Positions 1 to 3,748 of a stretch of 5,814 nucleotides of DNA are shown here, piece by piece. The DNA is from an uncultured Planctomycetaceae bacterium (GTDB lineage: Bacteria > Planctomycetota > Planctomycetia > Pirellulales > UBA1268), in contig CALCGM010000695.1 of assembly GCA_937900985.1 (NCBI GenBank), positions 1 to 5,814 of the forward strand. The letters are read 5' to 3'. How positions within the stretch are numbered: the first letter of the stretch is position 1; each line of letters begins with the position of its first letter. The notes under the pieces are model-generated. The model saw only the letters and a list, made by a program, of their open reading frames with translations. It was not told the DNA's origin and ran no database searches. Both the position numbers and the translations under genes were made by a program.

Positions 1-174
1 GATGTGCTGTTTTCCGTTGTGAACCATGAAGGTCAGGCCGACAAACTCTGGCACGATCGTGCACGACCGCGACCAGGTCTTAATCGGGTCGCGAGCACCG
101 CTCGAGAGCTGGGCCTCGGCCTTCTCATACACCCGCGGATCTACGTAAGGGCCTTTTTTTGAACTGCGTCCCAT
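1..174 (-). CDS. rpsS: Small ribosomal subunit protein S19 (5' part, truncated by window edge)
   Basis: S19 is a protein of the 30S head that contacts 16S rRNA and, with S13, the bridge to the 50S subunit. I translated it by hand from the ATG at 174. The 58 visible codons begin MGRSSKKGPYVD, the typical S19 N-terminus, and continue with IKTWSRSCTIVPEFVGLTFMV and HNGKQHI, the conserved S19 core. The frame is open to the left edge; a full S19 is about 90 residues, so roughly a third is missing. The gene lies 56 bases after the rplB stop, in the canonical S10-operon order. An AGGA sits 11 bases before the ATG, a weak ribosome binding site. The intergenic stretch can form a small hairpin (206-211 with 216-221, one G-U pair, loop of 4). 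The identity is secure. Confidence 0.97.
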   Translation of the reverse strand, partial: MGRSSKKGPYVDPRVYEKAEAQLSSGARDPIKTWSRSCTIVPEFVGLTFMVHNGKQHI

Positions 175-230
175 CGCGAACTCGTTCCTGTCTCTCGTTT
201 CGGCTGCAGACCCAGGCCTGCGTTGCTCCA

Positions 231-1088
231 CTAACGCAGCTTGAGCTGCCCATACCGCTTGCTCTTGCGACGCCGCACGATCGCGGCACCGGATGGCTTC
301 CGGGGCTTCCGAGTGCTGCCGCCCTTAGCGCTCTTCCCGGTGGGGCTCACCGGATGACGACCACCCTTGTTGCGGCCTTCACCACCACCATGCGGGTGAT
401 CAATCGGATTCATCGCCGTGCCGCGAACATGGGGCTTGATGCCCATCCAACGCTTGCGGCCAGCCTTTCCGAGCACCACGTTCATATGTTCGCTGTTGCC
501 AAGCTGCCCCATCGTGGCACGACAGGCTGCTGGAACCCGCCGAATCTCTCCGGAAGGCAGCGTCAGCTGTGCCCACCCCGCCTCGCGAGCAAGCAGGACG
601 GCGCTAGAACCCGCCGAACGACACATCCGTCCGCCGCGGCCGGGCTGCAGCTCCACGTTGTGGACCGATGAGCCGAGCGGAATCGACGAAAGCGGGAGGC
701 AGTTGCCCACTTCGGGCGGCGCCGTTGGCCCACTCATCACCGTGGCCCCGGCCTCCAGGCCGTCCGCTGCGAGGATAAACCGCTTCTCGCCGTCGGCATA
801 GAAGATCAACGCCACACGACACGTGCGGTTGGGGTCGTACTGAATCGAGTTGACCTTGCCGGGGATGCCGTCTTTGTTGCGACGGAAGTCGATCAGCCGG
901 TAGTGCTGCTTGTGTCCGCCACCGCGGTGCCGCACCGTGATCTTGCCCTGGTTGTTCCGGCCACCGGTCTTCTTCTTGCGAAGACGGAGCTTCTTCGGAA
1001 CCTCACTGCCTGGCGTCAGGTCGGCAAAGTCAGACACGCTGGCGTTGCGACGGCCTGCACTGGTCGGCTTGTAGGTGCGTATACCCAT
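231..1088 (-). CDS. rplB: Large ribosomal subunit protein L2
   Basis: L2 is a core 50S protein that binds 23S rRNA near the peptidyl-transferase centre and takes part in subunit association. The 285-residue product carries the family hallmarks in order: KPTSAGRR near residues 7-14, GGRNNQGKIT (42-51), RHRGGGHKQ (53-61), the core blocks YDPNR (84-88) and GSSVHNVEL (139-147), and MNPIDHPHGGGEGR (226-239). That last block contains the histidine pair H231/H233, one of which corresponds to the functionally important E. coli His229. The C-terminus is very basic (IVRRRKSKRYGQLKLR). At 285 residues it is slightly longer than the usual 273-277. It starts 15 bases after the rplW stop, with GGA 8 bases upstream of the ATG as the only, weak, Shine-Dalgarno element. 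Nothing in the sequence suggests damage. Confidence 0.99.
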   Translation of the reverse strand: MGIRTYKPTSAGRRNASVSDFADLTPGSEVPKKLRLRKKKTGGRNNQGKITVRHRGGGHKQHYRLIDFRRNKDGIPGKVNSIQYDPNRTCRVALIFYADGEKRFILAADGLEAGATVMSGPTAPPEVGNCLPLSSIPLGSSVHNVELQPGRGGRMCRSAGSSAVLLAREAGWAQLTLPSGEIRRVPAACRATMGQLGNSEHMNVVLGKAGRKRWMGIKPHVRGTAMNPIDHPHGGGEGRNKGGRHPVSPTGKSAKGGSTRKPRKPSGAAIVRRRKSKRYGQLKLR

Positions 1089-1103
1089 CTGTTTCGTCCG
1101 AAC

Positions 1104-1424
1104 CTAAAAGAGATCGATCTTGAAGTCGGGCTTCAGCGTCACAACCGCTTTCTTCCACGACTTGCCCTGGACGTGGCCATGCCGCGTGCGACGGACCTTG
1201 CCCACCCTGTTTTGAACGGCGACCTTCTCAACCTGAACGCTGAAAAGCTCCTCCACAGCGCGACGGACATCGGCCTTGCCGGCCTCCGCAGCGATCTGAA
1301 AGGAATACGCGTTGTGCCGCGTGGCCTTATGAACACCCTTCTCCGTCACCAGCGGCCTCAGGATGACCTGATGCGGCGCGAGACGAGGATTGACTGCCGG
1401 CGGCGGCGGAACTGGTTTACCCAT
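1104..1424 (-). CDS. rplW: Large ribosomal subunit protein L23
   Basis: L23 lies at the 50S exit tunnel and is the docking site for trigger factor and SRP. I start it at the ATG at 1424, giving 106 residues (MGKPVPPPP...). The frame stays open further upstream to a possible start at 1478, but that would put 18 residues inside rplD. The ATG at 1424 has an AGGAG at 1432-1436 with an ideal 7-base spacing, and the family core begins just after it. Visible family features are RPLVTEK (23-29), whose E28 corresponds to the trigger-factor-binding glutamate of E. coli L23, then VRRAVEELFSVQVEKV (53-68) and GKSWKKAVVTLK (87-98). The proline-rich N-terminus (PPPP at 6-9) is a short extension. The gene begins 4 bases after the rplD stop, consistent with translational coupling. 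Confidence 0.97.
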   Translation of the reverse strand: MGKPVPPPPAVNPRLAPHQVILRPLVTEKGVHKATRHNAYSFQIAAEAGKADVRRAVEELFSVQVEKVAVQNRVGKVRRTRHGHVQGKSWKKAVVTLKPDFKIDLF

Positions 1425-1428
1425 CACT

Positions 1429-2112
1429 TCACTCCTGCGACTCACCAGCTTGATCAACAGCACCAGCCTCAGACGCACCCGCGGCCCGCGTCGCCACCGT
1501 CTTGCGGAACGCGTCGATCGCAGCCGTCGTCATCACGATCTTCTTGGGAGAGAGAATCGCGTGGGCATTGAGATCGGCGACAGGCCGAACAGAAACACCC
1601 TCGATATTCCGCGCACTCTTCCAGAGATTCTCGCAGTGGCTCTCCGCCGACACGAGAACGGTGTTTTGAGCGAGACCGAGCGCCGACAGCACACCGGCCA
1701 TCTGCGACGTCTTCGGAGCCTCAAAGGACAGCCCCTCGACCAGGCAGATTTCGCCATCGGCGAGCCTGGCGGCCAAGGCCATCCGCGTCGCGGCCTGCAA
1801 CGCCTTCCGAGGCATCCGCCAGCCAAAGTCGCGAGGACGCTTCGCAAAGATGTGGCCACCACCACGGCGAGTACCGCTGCGACGCGCACCTGCCCGAGCG
1901 TTGCCCGTCCCCTTCTGGCGATACAGCTTTCGGGTGGAGCCGGCGACTTCACCACGGGTCTTCGTGCGGAACGTGCCCTGACGAAGATTCGCCTGATACA
2001 TCACCACGGCATCGTGCAGCAGCTGACGATTGATCGTTGGAGCCAGTTCGGCGGGGTCGATCTCGTAACTGCCGACCTCTTTACCAGCCATGTCATAGAC
2101 GGCGAGCTTCAC
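1429..2112 (-). CDS. rplD: Large ribosomal subunit protein L4
   Basis: L4 binds 23S rRNA domain I and sends a long loop into the exit tunnel; in E. coli it also represses its own S10 operon. The 227-residue product starts MKLAVYD, as the family does, from a GTG codon at 2112. The internal ATG at residue 8 would remove the first beta strand, so GTG is preferred. The tunnel-lining loop is clear: NLRQGT (42-47), RQKGTGNARAGARRSG (65-80) and GGGHIFAKRPRDFGWRMPRKA (84-104). The globular end finishes near KTVATRA; residues about 207-227 form an acidic, alanine- and glycine-rich tail not found in the 201-residue E. coli protein. The GTG overlaps the rplC stop by four bases (GTGA), a typical coupled junction. 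Whether this L4 is a repressor cannot be read from the protein. Confidence 0.98.
   Translation of the reverse strand: MKLAVYDMAGKEVGSYEIDPAELAPTINRQLLHDAVVMYQANLRQGTFRTKTRGEVAGSTRKLYRQKGTGNARAGARRSGTRRGGGHIFAKRPRDFGWRMPRKALQAATRMALAARLADGEICLVEGLSFEAPKTSQMAGVLSALGLAQNTVLVSAESHCENLWKSARNIEGVSVRPVADLNAHAILSPKKIVMTTAAIDAFRKTVATRAAGASEAGAVDQAGESQE
1432..1436 (-). promoter_or_regulatory. Ribosome binding site of rplW, inside the end of rplD
   Basis: AGGAG with a 7-base spacing to the ATG at 1424. It lies within the last codons of rplD, directly before its TGA. It decides the rplW start against the longer in-frame alternative at 1478 and suggests that ribosomes finishing rplD reinitiate on rplW. 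Confidence 0.8.
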
Positions 2113-2867
2113 TTCTTACCACCACCCTTCTTTCCGACGGGAGCAGCCGCGGCCGGCCGCCCCAGCATGTTGGTCTGTCGCACGACGACATAGGACCCAT
2201 TCGGCCCCGGCACGGCCCCGCGAACCACGAGCAGATTCCGCTCAGGATCAATGCGGACCAGCTTCAGATTCCGCATCGTGGATCGCTCGGCACCGAAGCG
2301 ACCGGCCATCCGCTTGCCACGAAACGTGCGAGCGGGAGAGGTGTTTTGGCCGGTACCGCCCTGATGGCGGTGGACCTTCTTGACACCGTGGCTGGCACGC
2401 TGGCCCTTAAAGCCGTGCCGCTTCATCACACCGGCGGTGCCGCGGCCCTTGCTGGTGCCAATCACATCGACCGAATCAACGCCGTCGAACAGGCCGACGG
2501 TCAGCACCTGGCCAACCTCAAGCCCCTCAGCGGAGCCGCGAAACTCTTTCACAAACCGCTTCGGCTCACAGTCGGCCTTGGGAAGCAGTTCGACACCGGC
2601 TTCACGCCGCCGTTTCGAACGCTTGCTGTCGAGAACAGCCACCTGGCCGCGACCCGAACGGCTCACAAGCCGACGCGGGCGGTCACGAAAACCGACCTGC
2701 ACGGCCTCATAGCCGTCCCGCTCGAGCGAGCGGAGAAGAAGAACCGAACAAGGCCCAGCTTCGATGACCGTGACAGGAATCACTGTTCCGTCCGCATCGA
2801 AGACCTGCGTCATCCCGACCTTTCGGCCCAGCAAGCCTTTCCAACCTGTCGACTGCGGAACTGTCAT
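2109..2867 (-). CDS. rplC: Large ribosomal subunit protein L3
   Basis: L3 is an early 50S assembly protein that binds near the 3' end of 23S rRNA and reaches toward the peptidyl-transferase centre. The product has 252 residues, against about 206-220 in many bacteria. Family features are GLLGRKVGMTQVFD (11-24), the central DVIGTSKGRGTAGVMKRHGF (134-153), and the extended-loop motif GGTGQNTSPARTFRGKRMAG (170-189). Q174 in that motif aligns with the glutamine that PrmB methylates in E. coli (Q150). The extra length comes from a short N-terminal extension, a basic insert around residues 80-90 (DSKRSKRRREAG) and a low-complexity basic tail (AAAAPVGKKGGGKK, 239-252). The ATG at 2867 has an AGGAG at 2879-2883, spaced 11 bases. 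It is separated from rpsJ by an unusually long gap of 251 bases, while downstream it overlaps rplD. Confidence 0.99.
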   Translation of the reverse strand: MTVPQSTGWKGLLGRKVGMTQVFDADGTVIPVTVIEAGPCSVLLLRSLERDGYEAVQVGFRDRPRRLVSRSGRGQVAVLDSKRSKRRREAGVELLPKADCEPKRFVKEFRGSAEGLEVGQVLTVGLFDGVDSVDVIGTSKGRGTAGVMKRHGFKGQRASHGVKKVHRHQGGTGQNTSPARTFRGKRMAGRFGAERSTMRNLKLVRIDPERNLLVVRGAVPGPNGSYVVVRQTNMLGRPAAAAPVGKKGGGKK

Positions 2868-3118
2868 TGTCTTTGTTTCTCCTGAACAGCACCGCCGCCA
2901 CCAGCACCCTGAAGGACGCCGGCGACACCGCCACTGCGATCACGCTCGAAGCCGTCGGCTTGGGGAGCACCCTGCGACCCGCAGGGCCTTACCTCAACGC
3001 CTTCCAAGCATGCCTTTCGGACTCCTGAGAAGCTTCGTTGTGCTTGATTTCTTTTACCACCACCAACGGCACGACCGGCAGCACCCGCCGCCAGGCCGAA
3101 GCCTGCATCAACCCCGCA
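2868..3118 (-). other. Structured 251-base gap between rpsJ and rplC
   Basis: This stretch is long for the inside of an S10 operon. Reading in the transcript direction it holds: a CAGGC-UUCG-GCCUG hairpin (3092-3105), an ultrastable C(UUCG)G tetraloop 13 bases after the rpsJ stop; a 39-codon open frame at 3108-2989 with a poor ribosome binding site; a perfect 7-bp stem CCCTGCG/CGCAGGG with a 3-base loop (2970-2986); a perfect 5-bp stem AAGCC/GGCTT with loop GAC (2949-2961); and a 4-bp stem GGCG/CGCC with loop GTGT (2921-2932). The rplC ribosome binding site follows at 2879-2883. No U-run follows the stems, so none is a standard intrinsic terminator, and I found no convincing -35/-10 pair. A processing, partial-termination or regulatory region is inferred. 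Random hairpins are common in GC-rich DNA, so function is uncertain. Confidence 0.45.
2879..2883 (-). promoter_or_regulatory. Ribosome binding site of rplC
   Basis: AGGAG on the minus strand, 11 bases before the ATG at 2867. The spacing is on the long side. It is the only purine-rich match near this start and supports the chosen ATG. Confidence 0.65.
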
Positions 3119-3451
3119 TCAGCGGGCCGACGCCTTAATCTTGATATCAACCCCCGCGGGCAGGCTCAGCTTGTTGAGCGCCTCAATCGTTTTCGCGGTT
3201 GCCTGGATGATGTCAACCACCCGTTTGTGCGTGCGGATTTCGTACTGCTGACGAGCCTTCTTGTCGACATGAGGGCCCGAAAGCACGGTGTACCGCTCGA
3301 TCCGCGTCGGCAGCGGAATTGGGCCATGCACCTCGGAGTTGGTCCGCTTGGCCGTGTCCACGATCTCGGCAGCACTCTGGTCGAGAATGCTGTGGTCGTA
3401 GGCCTCCATACGGATCCGAATAAGTTCCTGCGTCGAACCTGTAGCTGCCAC
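3119..3451 (-). CDS. rpsJ: Small ribosomal subunit protein S10 (NusE)
   Basis: S10 is a 30S head protein; as NusE it also joins NusB in transcription antitermination complexes. The 110-residue product has the family core IRIRMEAYDHSILDQSAAEI (11-30), the loop HGPIPLPTR (42-50), and HVDKKARQQYEIRTHKRVVD (61-80), ending GVDIKIKASAR. I start it at the GTG at 3451 (protein MAATGSTQEL...). A GGAG lies 7 bases upstream at 3459-3462, and the length then fits the usual 102-110. The frame is open upstream to 3523, but the extra 24 residues (rich in Arg, Ser and Val) do not resemble S10 and would have no clear ribosome binding site. An ATG at residue 15 would cut the first beta strand. The gene is preceded by its own candidate promoter and a leader of about 207 nt, and followed by a 251-base gap before rplC. 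There is no tuf gene between EF-G and rpsJ. Confidence 0.97.
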   Translation of the reverse strand: MAATGSTQELIRIRMEAYDHSILDQSAAEIVDTAKRTNSEVHGPIPLPTRIERYTVLSGPHVDKKARQQYEIRTHKRVVDIIQATAKTIEALNKLSLPAGVDIKIKASAR

Positions 3452-3658
3452 GACCGCACTCCGAAAACGAAAAACCGAACCGGCACACGACACCCAACGA
3501 GACCGCGAGGCCCACGTCGCCACACCGAACGGCCATCGCTGGCCAGAAAGAGGAGCTTTCGCGACTGCGGGACGCCCTGAGCGGGCAGTCCATCGCTGAA
3601 AACTCTTTCCACACAGGCTGCTTCGGCAAAAACCGTGCTGCCACGCGTGATTCAGGGT
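3452..3658 (-). promoter_or_regulatory. Structured 5' leader of rpsJ / S10 operon (candidate autoregulatory RNA)
   Basis: If transcription starts near 3656-3659, rpsJ has an untranslated leader of about 207 nt. It contains several stems in transcript order: an imperfect hairpin at 3642-3616 (GGC/GCC, GC/GC and CGG/CCG segments, U-rich loop); a strong hairpin at 3591-3570 (GGAC/GUCC and GCCC/GGGC with one bulged U, loop GCUCA); GAAAG/CUUUC with loop CUCCU at 3560-3546; and GGCCA/UGGCC with a GCGA (GNRA-type) tetraloop at 3544-3531. A competing perfect 6-bp pairing GACUGC (3590-3585) with GCAGUC (3568-3563) would exclude the second hairpin. In E. coli the S10 operon leader is the target of L4-mediated repression, so position suggests an r-protein leader. 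I recognise no known leader family here. The 65 bases nearest the start codon hold only weak stems. Confidence 0.5.
3459..3462 (-). promoter_or_regulatory. Ribosome binding site of rpsJ
   Basis: GGAG, 7 bases from the GTG start at 3451. It decides in favour of the GTG over the upstream in-frame starts. The sequence is complementary to the CUCCU loop of a hairpin about 90 bases upstream in the leader (3546-3560). Confidence 0.75.
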
Positions 3659-3663
3659 CCCGA

Positions 3664-3692
3664 AATCTACGACCCGGCGAATCCACTGTCAA
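3664..3692 (-). promoter_or_regulatory. Candidate sigma-70-type promoter for rpsJ and the S10 operon
   Basis: A perfect -35 box TTGACA (3692-3687) is followed by a 17-base spacer and a -10 box TAGATT (3669-3664, 4 of 6 to TATAAT). The expected start is about 3656-3659. It lies in the noncoding gap after EF-G, in the right orientation, and is the best match I noticed in the window's intergenic sequence. It would let the S10 cluster be transcribed independently of EF-G. Housekeeping promoters of Planctomycetota are less well characterised, so the consensus is borrowed from other bacteria. Confidence 0.65.
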
Positions 3693-3695
3693 CAG

Positions 3696-3744
3696 CCCCC
3701 GCTGGAAGCCGCACACAAGGCGGGGGAGACGGCCGCTGAAGCGG
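3696..3744 (-). terminator. Inverted repeats after EF-G stop, possible terminator without U-tract
   Basis: Two stems follow the EF-G stop codon in the transcript: CCGC/GCGG with loop TTCA (3744-3733), and a perfect 7-bp CCCCCGC/GCGGGGG with a 17-base loop (3726-3696). The second ends 3 bases before the -35 box of the rpsJ promoter. There is no U-run, so classical intrinsic termination is not indicated. It could be a U-less terminator, a 3'-end stabiliser, or chance in GC-rich sequence. Its position between a gene end and a promoter makes a terminator role reasonable. Confidence 0.35.
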
Positions 3745-3748
3745 GCAC

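Noticed and set aside
1104..1478. Longer rplW start giving 124 residues
   Set aside because: The extra 18 residues lie within the rplD coding end and are unlike L23. The ATG at 1424 has an AGGAG at ideal spacing.
903..1571. 222-codon plus-strand frame across rplB and rplW
   Set aside because: It spans two real genes and their intergenic junction on the opposite strand and has no family features.
2037..2885. 282-codon open frame on the plus strand opposite rplC
   Set aside because: Complete overlap with conserved L3, no recognisable motif, and composition typical of an antisense shadow.
2707..2970. 87-codon minus-strand frame overlapping the start of rplC
   Set aside because: Most of it overlaps rplC out of frame. 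Its hydrophobic start comes from GTG/GCG-rich intergenic sequence and has no ribosome binding site.
3463..3490. Small stem GCCG-GUU-CGGU followed by U-rich sequence just before rpsJ, as an intrinsic terminator or attenuator
   Set aside because: The stem is only 4 bp with a G-U pair and a 3-base loop, and the U-run is interrupted; too weak to call.
3119..3523. Longer rpsJ start giving 134 residues
   Set aside because: The added residues do not resemble S10, and the GTG at 3451 has GGAG 7 bases upstream and gives a family-like length.
3213..3716. Minus-strand frames through the rpsJ leader (also 3166-3612) as leader peptides
   Set aside because: They run deep into rpsJ in other frames, and their translations show no conserved features. 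The hairpins fit an untranslated leader better.
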